Source of the DNA: UBA2336 sp036787955
GTDB taxonomy: Bacteria > Bacteroidota > Bacteroidia > Cytophagales > Cyclobacteriaceae
Reading direction: 5' to 3'
Assembly: GCA_036787955.1 (NCBI GenBank)
Contig: DAIQOI010000008.1
Location: 68,410 to 132,409, forward strand
Length of the DNA stretch: 64,000 bases
The notes beneath the pieces are model-generated. The model was not told the origin of the DNA, did not search any database, and saw only the letters and a list, made by a program, of their open reading frames with translations. The translations under genes and the position numbers were made by a program. Positions 33,226-42,259 of this stretch are shown one piece after another. Each line of letters begins with the position of its first letter. Positions within the stretch are counted from its first letter, which is position 1.

Positions 33226-34282
33226 GCCGATTGATAAGGTTGGATATAATACTTTCCAGCATTTCGGTGTCATTGGCCACGGCAGGAAACCGGGGTGCCG
33301 CAGGCAGGTTGTTCCATGCCCGTAGCAGAGACAACCCGTGTTGCGGCTGGACCATTGCCCAGTGACTTGCGGCAACGCGTGTCGCCAGGTATTCCTGTTC
33401 GGGCTGGCCAGGTGTAGGAACCAGGAGCGCTTTTTTGCCCAGCACGGCCAGATCCATAATCGTACTATACCCGCTCCGTGCAACAACCAGTTCGGCATAC
33501 CTGAGCAACTGATTGAGCGGATAAGCGGTGAGAAAATCTGTTTCATCATGGTTTTGAAGGTGCCGGATTGTTCCGTCACCTTTCACACCCCGTACAAGCA
33601 GTGCACGCACTGGCAACAAGGGCAACTGGGCGCGCAATATCTCTTCCAGCAGGGTACGCTGGGGTTCCGGCCCCGACAACACAGCCACTACCGGATATAC
33701 TTTTTCGGGCAAAGGCATCTCTGTATAAAACCGCGACAACACACCCGTATAACGAACCGGTTTATTGTATGCCGAAAGCACACCCGATAACTGTGAACCC
33801 GGAAGATCGGGTACCCAGTGTTCATGAAAGCAACTAAGGAACCTGTGGTGCATTGCATTTGTAATTTTAGCCAGCCATCGCCATTGGCGCGGGAGTAGTA
33901 GCTGAAGCTGGTGGCCAAGCCAAACCGACCTCACGGCAGGATGGTATGCACCATACCGGTTATCAGATATGATGAGTTGAACTTCCTCTTTTCTGATAAT
34001 CTGGTCCACGAGCCGGTGTTCGGTGTGAATCGCCCTGTTCAGGCGCGGCAATTGTTTCAACATGCTCCACGGCAGCCCTGCGGCAGAGCGACTGTACCGA
34101 ACCCCATAAGCCGGTAGTTCATAGTACGGTAAAGCCGGAAATTCGCTGCGCAACAGATAAAGTGCTTCCCCATCGCTTGCAATAATCACCCTTAGACCTC
34201 TGGCCGTCAGGGAGCGTATAAGCGGTACACACCGCGAGGCATGCCCCAGTCCCCAATTTAAAACTGCTATTAAAACAGCCAT
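33206..34282 (-). CDS. Glycosyltransferase, MurG/GT28-like
   Basis: 358 residues of GT-B fold. The N-terminal Rossmann domain starts with VLNWGLGHASRCVPLIRSL, the glycine-rich start of processive GT28-type enzymes, and the C-terminal nucleotide-sugar site is ELVVARSGYSTIMDLAVLGKKALLVPTPGQPEQEYLA (about 275-310), the MurG-like PxxGQxEQ motif. It probably transfers a UDP-sugar to a lipid or cell-wall acceptor; neither donor nor acceptor can be read. It starts 12 bases after the deacetylase gene and overlaps dgkA by 20 bases. Confidence 0.85.
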   Translation of the reverse strand: MAVLIAVLNWGLGHASRCVPLIRSLTARGLRVIIASDGEALYLLRSEFPALPYYELPAYGVRYSRSAAGLPWSMLKQLPRLNRAIHTEHRLVDQIIRKEEVQLIISDNRYGAYHPAVRSVWLGHQLQLLLPRQWRWLAKITNAMHHRFLSCFHEHWVPDLPGSQLSGVLSAYNKPVRYTGVLSRFYTEMPLPEKVYPVVAVLSGPEPQRTLLEEILRAQLPLLPVRALLVRGVKGDGTIRHLQNHDETDFLTAYPLNQLLRYAELVVARSGYSTIMDLAVLGKKALLVPTPGQPEQEYLATRVAASHWAMVQPQHGLSLLRAWNNLPAAPRFPAVANDTEMLESIISNLINRHEKVYR

Positions 34283-34294
34283 CTCATAAGGAGT

Positions 34295-34930
34295 TTAGAT
34301 CGCGATGGACTTAAAAGAAAAGCCTTCGCTTAGCAACTTATCAACAAAACGGGGCAGCACGAATTCCAAACGAGCGAGTGCTTTGTGGCTGTCGTGAAAA
34401 ACCACAATGGAACCGTTGCGTACCGCCTTCAAGGTATTATGCAGGCAAGAACCGGGTGTGATGCTTCTATCAAAATCATAACTCAGCACGTCCCACATCA
34501 CAACCTGGTAGTCCGGCAAACGCCTTAACTGCGAGCGCGTAATCCTGCCATAAGGCGGGCGAAATAAACTGGTTTTGAAACCAGGCATAACCTGCCGGGC
34601 AGTTTCATCAAACCGTCGGGTATTTTCTACATACTGTTGTGTATCTGTTTTCCAGCCGTTAAGGTGATTAAACGTATGGTTTCCGATGGAGTGACCTTCG
34701 TGTGCGATGCGCATGAAAATTTCCGGATGCTTGCGCACGTTATCGCCTATGCAGAAAAACGTGCCTTTTACCTGAAAAGACTTTAACGTGTGCAGCACAA
34801 ACTCTGTTGGGCCAGGCACAGGTCCGTCATCGAAAGTCAGATAAACCGATTTTTCCTCATCAGCTGGCATCCGCCAGATTAGTGAGGGATAAATCAAAGG
34901 GAGAATGGCAGGTGTGCGGTAGAATCGCAT
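34295..34930 (-). CDS. Polysaccharide deacetylase (NodB homology domain)
   Basis: 211 residues. The NodB motifs are present: TFDDGP (about 31-36; the first Asp is the base and the second binds metal), HSIGNHTFNH (metal His pair), RPPYGR, and the later VFHDSH. It removes N-acetyl groups from chitin-like or peptidoglycan sugars. The N-terminus has a hydrophobic patch but no clear signal peptide. Nine bases separate it from the SpoIIE-type phosphatase gene and 12 from the MurG-like glycosyltransferase gene, suggesting joint work on a surface polysaccharide. Confidence 0.9.
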   Translation of the reverse strand: MRFYRTPAILPLIYPSLIWRMPADEEKSVYLTFDDGPVPGPTEFVLHTLKSFQVKGTFFCIGDNVRKHPEIFMRIAHEGHSIGNHTFNHLNGWKTDTQQYVENTRRFDETARQVMPGFKTSLFRPPYGRITRSQLRRLPDYQVVMWDVLSYDFDRSITPGSCLHNTLKAVRNGSIVVFHDSHKALARLEFVLPRFVDKLLSEGFSFKSIAI

Positions 34931-34939
34931 GCGATAAAA

Positions 34940-36163
34940 TCAGGCTACCCGAACGGACAACATGGTAATATCATCGCGGTAGCCGTTGTTGCCCTTGAAC
35001 GCATCCAGGCTTATGATGATATCGTGGTGAATGCTGCGCAAATCTTTAACGCGCACGGCCGGATCGTTAAAATACCGCAACAGCCGTTCTGTGCCAAACT
35101 CTTCTCCTTTGTCATTCACCGTTTCGGTAAGGCCATCGGTATAGCAGAACAGCGTAAAATCGCGCACATTGGTCAGAAATCCTTCGTGAATGAATGGCAG
35201 GGGATGCATGGCACCCAGCACGGTAGAACCTTCCTCCAGCCAGCGCGAACCCGAACCATTCATAACAAGCAATGGTGGATTATGACCTGCGTTCACGTAC
35301 AGCAAGGTATTCAGTTCAAGGTCGTATATCGCACCGAAAAAGGTGATGAATTTTTCGCCTTTTGTGTTTTCCAGTACCTGGTAGTTGAGGGCTTCGACAA
35401 TTTCGCGCAGGTTGGGCGTTTGCCGGATGAGCGTACGCAGGGAAGCCTGAAAGTTCGACATCATCAGCGCAGCCGGAATGCCTTTTCCGCTTACATCGGC
35501 CACACAGAGCAAAAACTGATTTTTGTTGATAGGAATAAAGTCGTAGTAGTCGCCACCAATGCGATCGTGTGGCAAATAACTGGCTTCTACATGAAGGCGG
35601 TCGGTGCGTGGCAACTTGTCGGGAAATAAAAACTGCTGTACATCGCGGGCTATTTCCAGTTCTTTGCGAAATGCCTCTTGTTGCAGTTGCTGACGGGCCA
35701 GTTTTTTATTTTCAATAGCCACTATAATGATGTTGCTCAGCGCCTGTATAAATTTCAGCGCATCGGCATGGTCGTGAAAAGAATCGGTGTGTTCATCGCC
35801 AAGGAAAACAAGGGCCAGCAACTGTTTTTTATGTGCTACCGGAATAACCAAATCAAATTCAGAAAATTCAGGAATATCAAACTGGCTTACCGGTGTTATT
35901 TCAAATATGCTTTTCAAATTTTCAGGAAGGATGAAATCAGAAAAATTGGCTTTGGTACCAAAGTGTACTTTGCACGACCACCCATCATCGTTGACAAAAA
36001 GAGCGAGTTTTTTCAGATTGAGGTTTGAACGGAGAATAAAATTGTAAATTTTATAAAGCGATTCCTCCGGCACATTGTTATTGATGGCCTGCGTTACTTC
36101 CAGCAGGGCGTTTAGTTCCAGCTCTTTGAGTTCGTAGCGGTTTTTCAGTGAGAGGTCATTCAT
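34940..36163 (-). CDS. SpoIIE/RsbU-type PP2C phosphatase with GAF-like sensor
   Basis: 407 residues: an N-terminal coiled stretch and GAF-like domain (about 20-155), a short signalling helix (ENKKLARQQLQQEAF) and a C-terminal PPM/SpoIIE domain with RIGGDYYDF, VADVSGKGIPAALMM, NAGHNPPLL and the closing YRDDITMLSVR (about 195-405). Such phosphatases act on anti-sigma antagonists or similar phosphoproteins after sensing a ligand. The target is not in this window. It sits inside a polysaccharide-related operon, which may hint at control of envelope synthesis (inference). Confidence 0.9.
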   Translation of the reverse strand: MNDLSLKNRYELKELELNALLEVTQAINNNVPEESLYKIYNFILRSNLNLKKLALFVNDDGWSCKVHFGTKANFSDFILPENLKSIFEITPVSQFDIPEFSEFDLVIPVAHKKQLLALVFLGDEHTDSFHDHADALKFIQALSNIIIVAIENKKLARQQLQQEAFRKELEIARDVQQFLFPDKLPRTDRLHVEASYLPHDRIGGDYYDFIPINKNQFLLCVADVSGKGIPAALMMSNFQASLRTLIRQTPNLREIVEALNYQVLENTKGEKFITFFGAIYDLELNTLLYVNAGHNPPLLVMNGSGSRWLEEGSTVLGAMHPLPFIHEGFLTNVRDFTLFCYTDGLTETVNDKGEEFGTERLLRYFNDPAVRVKDLRSIHHDIIISLDAFKGNNGYRDDITMLSVRVA

Positions 36164-36179
36164 ACTGCAAAAGTACCAT

Positions 36180-37292
36180 TTATCGGGTGCTTATGATACG
36201 CCCTTTCCATACCGTTTTTCTCCGGAAAGACAGCAAGCCAACCGCCACGGCATATACCGGATAAATCAGCTGTGCCAGTGAAAAATGGACCACCGAAAAC
36301 ATGGAGTGCAGGTGTTGTGCAACACTGAACACCAACAACCCTTCCAGAATGCACTTCACTCCCATCAAGCCCAGAACAGAAGGCAGGGTGATCATCCAAT
36401 TCATGGCCATCCATGGCATGCATAGGATTATTACCTGGACGATGAGGACAAAAGCCGCCAACAGTTGAACGTTTCTGCCCAATAAACGCCACTTACCCGC
36501 CCAGCGTATGCGCTGGTTCAGGAAAGTGCGTAAAGAAGCGGGCGGCTGGGTAACAACCGTGCAGCCGGGTGAAGTGCAAAAAAGTATTCCTGCCGGATAG
36601 AGTTTGCGGATTTTGTGCAACAGAAAAACATCATCACCGGATGCCAGATGGGCAGAGCCCTGATACCCTCCTACTTCGTCAAAAACCTGTTTCCGGAAAG
36701 CCATGTTGGCCCCGCTGCACAGCAACGGGTGCCCGTAGCGGGACGATGCGGCAGCAACAGCCTGAAGAGCCAGTTGTTCTATATTCAGCAGGCGGCCGAA
36801 CCAGATGCGGGTATTAAAAATTACAGGTCCGGCCACCATTTTAATTTGTTCATCGGCAAAATGCTTGCTGATTGTATCCAGCCAATGTTGCCCCGCGCGG
36901 CAGTCGCCATCGGTGGTAACAATCACCTGTCCAGAGCTACGCTCAATTGCTGCCTGCAAGGCTGCTTTTTTTCCGTGCCTGTCTTCCGGCAGCGATAGCA
37001 CTTTGATGCAGGGGTGGTGCTGAGCCAATTGCAGGGCCAGCTGCCGTGTTTGATCGGTGGAATGGTCATCGGTTACAATGATTTCATGGGGCTTGCGGGT
37101 TTGGTGAAGCAGGTCGTTGAGCAGATGAGGAAGATGCTTTTCCTCATTGCGCACAGGTACGACTACCGATATCAGCAGGTTATTGACGGTCCCGGCAGGC
37201 CGCACCAACCTGCGGGATTTTTGCCAGGCTGCGGTCAGCGCAATCACCATCACAAACCAGAGCAGAAACAATACAAGTACGATCAGTTCCAC
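36180..37292 (-). CDS. Glycosyltransferase family 2, membrane-bound
   Basis: 370 residues if it starts at the GTG at 37292: a transmembrane helix (about 3-22), the GT2 domain with SVVVPVRNEEKHLP, the DXD-like TTDGDCRAG, and the Q/RxxRW motif LNQRIRWAGKW, then three C-terminal helices. The layout matches processive GT2 enzymes. An in-frame ATG at 37361 would share its bases CATG with the ruvC start and is less likely because it precedes the membrane segment by about 23 residues. First gene of the seven-gene leftward operon. Confidence 0.85.
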   Translation of the reverse strand: MELIVLVLFLLWFVMVIALTAAWQKSRRLVRPAGTVNNLLISVVVPVRNEEKHLPHLLNDLLHQTRKPHEIIVTDDHSTDQTRQLALQLAQHHPCIKVLSLPEDRHGKKAALQAAIERSSGQVIVTTDGDCRAGQHWLDTISKHFADEQIKMVAGPVIFNTRIWFGRLLNIEQLALQAVAAASSRYGHPLLCSGANMAFRKQVFDEVGGYQGSAHLASGDDVFLLHKIRKLYPAGILFCTSPGCTVVTQPPASLRTFLNQRIRWAGKWRLLGRNVQLLAAFVLIVQVIILCMPWMAMNWMITLPSVLGLMGVKCILEGLLVFSVAQHLHSMFSVVHFSLAQLIYPVYAVAVGLLSFRRKTVWKGRIISTR

Positions 37293-37359
37293 GGCACAAG
37301 ATGTGACAAAACAGCCCAGAAACGAAAACCTTTCCGGGCAATTTGTAATTTGCGAAATC

Positions 37360-37923
37360 ATGAAAAATACACAGGAGCGCATCATCCTGGGCCTCGACCC
37401 GGGCACTGCCGTAACCGGTTACGGTGTGATTAGCGTTCAAGGCAAGCGGATAAACCTTTTGAAGTACGGTGTGATACGCCTGGGCAGGGTTGGCACCCAT
37501 GAAGGGAAGTTAAAGAAAATATTTGAAGCGGTGCTTCAGCTGCTGGATGAGTTCATGCCCGATGAGGTGGCCCTGGAAGCACCTTTTTTCGGAAAGAATG
37601 TACAATCTATGCTTAAACTTGGAAGAGCACAGGGAGTAGCCATGGCTGCTGCTCTTTCGCGGCAGATACCCATAACAGAATACGCACCCAAAAAGGTGAA
37701 GCAGGCCGTTACCGGCAACGGCAACGCCTCCAAACAGCAGGTAGCGCACATGCTGATGCAGCAGTTTGGCATCAAGCAGGTACCGCAACTATTGGATGCT
37801 ACCGATGCGCTGGCCGTGGCCCTTTGTCATTGCGGAATGAAAGCACCGGCCGTGCCGGTAAGCAGGAAAAAGATTACGTGGCAGGAGTTTGTTTCCCGCC
37901 ATCCCCACAAGGTGAAAGGTTAA
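37360..37923 (+). CDS. ruvC: Crossover junction endodeoxyribonuclease RuvC
   Basis: Resolves Holliday junctions with RuvAB. 187 residues with the RNase H-like catalytic acids: Asp in LGLDPGTAVTGYGVI, Glu in VALEAPFFGKN, and the C-terminal Asp pair in LLDATDALAVALCH. The KxxVTGNG motif (VKQAVTGNGNAS) is conserved. The ATG at 37360 overlaps the CAT of a possible glycosyltransferase start on the other strand. The frame opens upstream but that region carries the divergent gene. Confidence 0.95.
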   Translation: MKNTQERIILGLDPGTAVTGYGVISVQGKRINLLKYGVIRLGRVGTHEGKLKKIFEAVLQLLDEFMPDEVALEAPFFGKNVQSMLKLGRAQGVAMAAALSRQIPITEYAPKKVKQAVTGNGNASKQQVAHMLMQQFGIKQVPQLLDATDALAVALCHCGMKAPAVPVSRKKITWQEFVSRHPHKVKG

Positions 37924-38025
37924 GCCAGGATTTCTTCAACCTACATGGTATTCGTGAAAGAACGTGAAAACAGAGCGATTTCGCGCGATTTTAATTTCCG
38001 AATGGTGCAGCCAGTGTATGCGAGG

Positions 38026-39213
38026 TTATTCCAGTTTTGCATAAAGCATGGCAAGCGCATGCATGGACGTTGAAAAATCAAACTCACGGGTTAATGACAG
38101 TTTCCCGGCTGAACCCATTTGTTTGGCTTGTTCTTTGTTTTGATAAAGCGAGTAAATACAATCTGCAAGCGATGCAGCGTTGGCGGCTTCGTGTATCAAT
38201 CCGCATTTTGCTTTTTTTACAACTTCGGCCTGTGCGGTGCAATCGCTTACAACAAGCGGCTTACCCATAGCCATGTATTGAAAAATTTTATTCGGGTAGG
38301 TGGTGTCGTGGTGTTTGTTTCGCTTTAAAGGCGAAATACAAACATCAGCCCCTGCACCAAATGTTGGGAATAGCGATACATCCTGCCATCCTTTACATAC
38401 CACCTTATCGCGCACATTTAATTTTACTGCAAGTTTATGTAGCAATGGGTCATCCTTGCTTTTCCCAATGATCCATAATTTCAATTCAGGAATTTTTTCC
38501 TTTAAAATTGCCACCGCCTCAATGGCCGTGTCCGTACCTCTGCGCGTGGAGGTATCGCCTAAGTACAATACATTGTAGGTTCCTCGCATTTCGTGCAACA
38601 GCTGTTCATTGAGAGGATGCGATAAAAAGATATCGGCATTCACTACATTAGGCACCACAAAAATCTGATTTGCAGGTTTTAAATTTTTCTTCAGTATTTC
38701 ATCTTTTGCATACTCTGTCACCACAATTACGTTATCAGCCTGCCTGATTAAATGATCCTGCGCCTGGCTCCATTTTTTTAAATCAATCAGCCATTTGCCG
38801 GGAAAGGACTGAACATATGTGTAATACTTCATAATCTCAGGGCGGTCTTCATGCAGATCGAGCACCAGAGGCAACCGGTATTTTTTATTTACTTCAATCG
38901 CAGCTTTAGCTATTACCATGTCGTGCACATGCAAGGCCTCAACACCCGACTCCTCAATAAAAGAGGCAATTTTTTTTTTGATTAGTTGGTGATAGAATGG
39001 CCAGTCGTAAGCCAGCGCCGAAAGCTTATAAACCAGTTTACCTGCCGGATACCGATAAACTTTTATTTGTCTGATCTCTTCCCGCCCGGGTAAATTTTTG
39101 TAATTCAGATTGAAGAGATGTATTTCATGGCCACAACTGATCAGAAAAGATGCTTCATTATCAATCCTTGAATCGGGTGGGTAGGTAGTATCAAGCAGCA
39201 TGCCTATTTTCAT
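38026..39213 (-). CDS. Glycosyltransferase family 4
   Basis: 395 residues of GT-B fold. Starts MKIGMLLDTTYPPDSRIDNEA, with an N-terminal domain to about 180 and the nucleotide-sugar site in the C-terminal half (ISPLKRNKHHDTTYPNKIFQYMAMGKPLVVSD, about 295-330, with the KxFEYMA-type motif). It resembles WecH/WbuB-like sugar transferases of capsule loci. Donor and acceptor unknown. Leftward; the divergent methyltransferase gene begins 412 bases away, the largest gene-free stretch of this region. Confidence 0.88.
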   Translation of the reverse strand: MKIGMLLDTTYPPDSRIDNEASFLISCGHEIHLFNLNYKNLPGREEIRQIKVYRYPAGKLVYKLSALAYDWPFYHQLIKKKIASFIEESGVEALHVHDMVIAKAAIEVNKKYRLPLVLDLHEDRPEIMKYYTYVQSFPGKWLIDLKKWSQAQDHLIRQADNVIVVTEYAKDEILKKNLKPANQIFVVPNVVNADIFLSHPLNEQLLHEMRGTYNVLYLGDTSTRRGTDTAIEAVAILKEKIPELKLWIIGKSKDDPLLHKLAVKLNVRDKVVCKGWQDVSLFPTFGAGADVCISPLKRNKHHDTTYPNKIFQYMAMGKPLVVSDCTAQAEVVKKAKCGLIHEAANAASLADCIYSLYQNKEQAKQMGSAGKLSLTREFDFSTSMHALAMLYAKLE

Positions 39214-39624
39214 CGGTCAATGAGGCTAGATGTATTGCAGAATTCAAAAATTAATTGGCCTGAACGAACATGACTAAGTCTCCTTAAGCCATCGGGTAGC
39301 AGGGTAAAAAAGATAACACATGTTATTCATGAGCCGAAGTCGAATTAAATTTAAGGCACGAATATAGAACTAATCCATGAAACATGTTTTTCATTCTCCC
39401 CCCGAGATAGACGCCCGGGCGCTTACCGGCAAAGGCAGTGGTATGACGGATGCGGCATCCGCAGCAGCTAGTGGAGAAATTTTCACCCATAAGCAGGTGC
39501 TTTCTCGTCCACCGGTCTTTTGGGTTGTTAAGCCGCATGCGCAACTCATATTGATGCACCCCAACAATTTCAGGAGGAAACAGTTTTGACGTATTTGTGC
39601 GAAAAACCAAACATGAATTAAAAA
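39214..39624. other. 411-base intergenic region without a supported gene
   Basis: Both flanking genes are transcribed outward, so promoters for each should be here. Open frames of 70 and 95 codons exist on opposite strands, but they overlap each other, match no family I recognise and lack a promoter-like -7 box at a sensible distance. A 15-base palindrome sits at 39447-39461. Otherwise nothing is assigned. Confidence 0.5.
39447..39461. repeat. Palindrome CGGATGC-G-GCATCCG
   Basis: Perfect 7-base inverted repeat around a single G, in the middle of a 411-base gene-free region between divergent genes. It could be an operator, a small hairpin or a chance palindrome. Confidence 0.35.
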
Positions 39625-40368
39625 ATGCAAAACACTGAATACTGGAAACCTACCAAATACGAGCTGCGCAACGGTAAGTTGCGGGCTTCCCGCAATGCGC
39701 AGCTTGTTTCGGTTTCCTCGCACCTTGTGATTGACATCACTGCCTCATTTTACCAGGCCGCTATACCCTTGCATGCACGTGGCAACCTGGCCGATTTAGG
39801 ATGTGGCCACGTTCCTTTTTATATGATATACAAAGACTACGTAACTGATGTGACGTGTATTGACTGGCCCAATACGCTGCATAAAAATCAATACCTTGAT
39901 CTGGAGTATGACCTGAACAAACCCCTGCCCCTGCCCGACAGGCAGTTTGATACAATTATTATTTCGGATGTGCTCGAGCACATTGCCGAGCCCCATGCAT
40001 TGTGGGCCGAGATGGCACGCATACTGAAACCGGGCGGAAAGATCCTTTTGAGCGTGCCGTTTCTATACAAAATTCACGAAGCCCCCTACGATTATTTCCG
40101 TTACACGGAATATGCGCTTAGAAACTATGCAGCAAAACACAACCTGAACGTTGTTGAACTGGAAAGTTTTGGCGGGTTACCCCTGGTATTAACCGATCTG
40201 TGTGCAAAAATGCTTGTAAAGATTCCGTTCATCGGAAATACGCTTTCATCCGTTATACAATCGCTATGTTTGTGGTTTATCACTACCCGATGGGGCAAGC
40301 GGATCTCGGCCAGTACCGGCAAAGCCTACCCGCTGGGTTATTTTATGGTTGTTCAAAAAAATGGTTAA
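39625..40368 (+). CDS. Class I SAM-dependent methyltransferase
   Basis: 247 residues. Motif I is NLADLGCGHVPFY (about 53-65), the adenine-contact acidic residue follows in CIDWPN, and SDVLEHIAEPHALWAEMARILKPGGKILLSVPF (about 113-145) covers motifs IV-VI, as in sugar- or lipid-modifying methyltransferases. It stands next to an FkbM-type methyltransferase (three-base gap), and both probably decorate the surface polysaccharide made by the surrounding glycosyltransferases (inference). Confidence 0.85.
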   Translation: MQNTEYWKPTKYELRNGKLRASRNAQLVSVSSHLVIDITASFYQAAIPLHARGNLADLGCGHVPFYMIYKDYVTDVTCIDWPNTLHKNQYLDLEYDLNKPLPLPDRQFDTIIISDVLEHIAEPHALWAEMARILKPGGKILLSVPFLYKIHEAPYDYFRYTEYALRNYAAKHNLNVVELESFGGLPLVLTDLCAKMLVKIPFIGNTLSSVIQSLCLWFITTRWGKRISASTGKAYPLGYFMVVQKNG

Positions 40369-40371
40369 AGC

Positions 40372-41115
40372 ATGTTTTGGTTTTTCACCAAGTGCATTCG
40401 CAGATTCGGTGTCGCAGGCGGACTTTTTGTATATGCGCAGGTTAAAATATGCAGGCGACCCGTCATAAACATCCCCGGATACCCGCACCCCGTTTATTTC
40501 CGGCCCGGCACAGCCGATCTCACTACGTTCAGGGAAATATTTTTAAGAGAAGAATACAACCTGGATTTACCTCCATCCTTCCATCCGAAAATTATTATCG
40601 ATGCAGGGGCTAATATCGGTTTTACTTCACTGTACTTTTCACGGAAGTATCCGGACGCATTAATTTTTTCACTGGAGCCCGAACCTGGAAATTTTGAATT
40701 GCTTAAAAAAAATACCGCAGGCATTCCAAACATAACTGCCATTCAGGCTGCTTTATGGCACGAAGATGGCCTGATCGAAATGGCCGACCATGGTTATGGC
40801 TTACGGGGTTTTGTGGTTGAAAAACCTTCGGGAAAAAATCAGGCCATCCCGGCCGTTACCCTACCAACACTGATTCAACAATTTAATCTAACCGCCATTG
40901 ACATTCTGAAAATAGACATCGAAGGAAGCGAGAAAGAAATATTCATGGGCAATACGCACTGGCTGCAGATTACCAAATGCATGGTTATTGAGTTGCATGA
41001 CCGCCTGAAGCCGGGATGCTCGGACGCAGTACTCCGGGCCGTAAGCAAACATCATTTTACCCGGAAGGCCAAAGGAGAAAACCTGGTATTCATGCATCCA
41101 CAAATTAATTTTTGA
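40372..41115 (+). CDS. FkbM family methyltransferase
   Basis: 247 residues with the FkbM pattern: an N-terminal helical part, motif I IIDAGANIGFTSLYFS (about 74-90), EPEPGNFELLKKN after the second strand, and DILKIDIEGSEKEIF (about 178-192), the characteristic D-x-E-G-x-E signature. Typically O-methylates sugars or other secondary metabolites. It starts three bases after the preceding methyltransferase and its stop overlaps by 11 bases that of the convergent glycosyltransferase gene. Confidence 0.92.
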   Translation: MFWFFTKCIRRFGVAGGLFVYAQVKICRRPVINIPGYPHPVYFRPGTADLTTFREIFLREEYNLDLPPSFHPKIIIDAGANIGFTSLYFSRKYPDALIFSLEPEPGNFELLKKNTAGIPNITAIQAALWHEDGLIEMADHGYGLRGFVVEKPSGKNQAIPAVTLPTLIQQFNLTAIDILKIDIEGSEKEIFMGNTHWLQITKCMVIELHDRLKPGCSDAVLRAVSKHHFTRKAKGENLVFMHPQINF

Positions 41116-42259
41116 GTTTTCTTTTAATAAGTTCATTATAAATCACCTCTAACTTCTCCGTAAGCACAGCAACATTAAACTCCCGCTCTACTTTTTCGCG
41201 GCCACGCAAACCAAATTTTTCAATTAAATCCTGGTTATCGAGAAGTTTTTTCAAGCAAGTTCGCAGGCTTTCCACGTCATTCTCTTCAGCCAATAAGCCG
41301 GTAACACCGTCCTCAACAAGCTCCGGAATATCTGAATGGCGTGTGGCCACAACCGCCATGCCGGTGGCCATCGCATCCATAATAGCTACCGGAGTTCCTT
41401 CCTTACGGTTATCCGATGTGGTAAGGCTGGCCTGAATGAGTACATCGCATTGATACATTTTCTCGATAACGAAAGCATAAGGCTGATACCCGTGCCAGGT
41501 TAATCTATCAGCAATACCATGCTGTTCGGCCAGCTGCTGTAAAGACTGACGCAGCGGTCCATCGCCAACCAGATCGAGCGTAAAGGCATAACTATCCTTT
41601 AAATCTGCCAGCGCCCTGATGGCAATCCCCACACCCTTTTTCTCACGCAAACTGCAGGAGGTCATAAAGCGCACGGCTTCGCCTGGCTTCCGTTGTCGGG
41701 GCCTGGCTGCAATTGCTTCGGTATCAATACCCAAGTGATGTATTTTTATTTTGTGTTCTGCACATCCAAGGTGCAACAGTTGCGCTTTCATATAGGGCCC
41801 CAGCACAAGAATCATATCAGCCTTAGCAAACAGAGACCGGTATTGTTTTCTGACGAAGGGCTTCATCGGATAATGAAAGGCATCATCGCCATAAAAACTG
41901 CATACCATGGGTAAGCCGGTTTTCTTTTTAAGCCCAATGAGCTTCACACCATGATATCCGAAATGTACATGAAGCACCTGTGCACCTGATTTTTTACAAA
42001 CTGTATTAAAGAAAGGAATATATCCTGCCAGTTTCGAAAAAATAAGCTGCAATACCCGAACTGCTGCATTCAGACTTTCCAGCGTATAAATTTTTGGCAA
42101 CGGAAACAGATGGAGATTCTCAATCTTTCGGGTAATGAAAACCGGTTCAAATGATTTATGACAACGCAGTATGCTGTAAATCCAGTTTTCCGTAAGTGGC
42201 AGGTAACGCGAATTGTAATGCACCACTACCGGTCGCTTATCATTCATTGGTTTCATCAT
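41105..42259 (-). CDS. Glycosyltransferase family 4
   Basis: 384 residues, GT-B fold. N-terminal part with LHVHFGYHGVKLIGL; C-terminal UDP/GDP-sugar site with GxGxLRQSL (DGPLRQSLQQLAE), and the EX7E-type region EGTPVAIMDAMATGMAVVATRHSDIPELVEDG (about 305-335) that marks GT4 retaining transferases. Downstream of the flippase gene on the same strand with no gap, so co-transcribed. Three in-frame ATGs occur at the start (42259, 42256, 42247); the first is used. Confidence 0.93.
   Translation of the reverse strand: MMKPMNDKRPVVVHYNSRYLPLTENWIYSILRCHKSFEPVFITRKIENLHLFPLPKIYTLESLNAAVRVLQLIFSKLAGYIPFFNTVCKKSGAQVLHVHFGYHGVKLIGLKKKTGLPMVCSFYGDDAFHYPMKPFVRKQYRSLFAKADMILVLGPYMKAQLLHLGCAEHKIKIHHLGIDTEAIAARPRQRKPGEAVRFMTSCSLREKKGVGIAIRALADLKDSYAFTLDLVGDGPLRQSLQQLAEQHGIADRLTWHGYQPYAFVIEKMYQCDVLIQASLTTSDNRKEGTPVAIMDAMATGMAVVATRHSDIPELVEDGVTGLLAEENDVESLRTCLKKLLDNQDLIEKFGLRGREKVEREFNVAVLTEKLEVIYNELIKRKLKN

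Noticed and set aside
33226..33579. 118-residue N-terminal extension of DgkA
   Set aside because: The extension is read inside the MurG-like gene in another frame; DgkA proteins are about 120 residues and begin at the ATG at 33225.
39323..39610. 95-codon minus-strand gene in the intergenic region
   Set aside because: It overlaps a plus-strand frame of similar length, has no recognised domain and no promoter, and looks like a chance frame.
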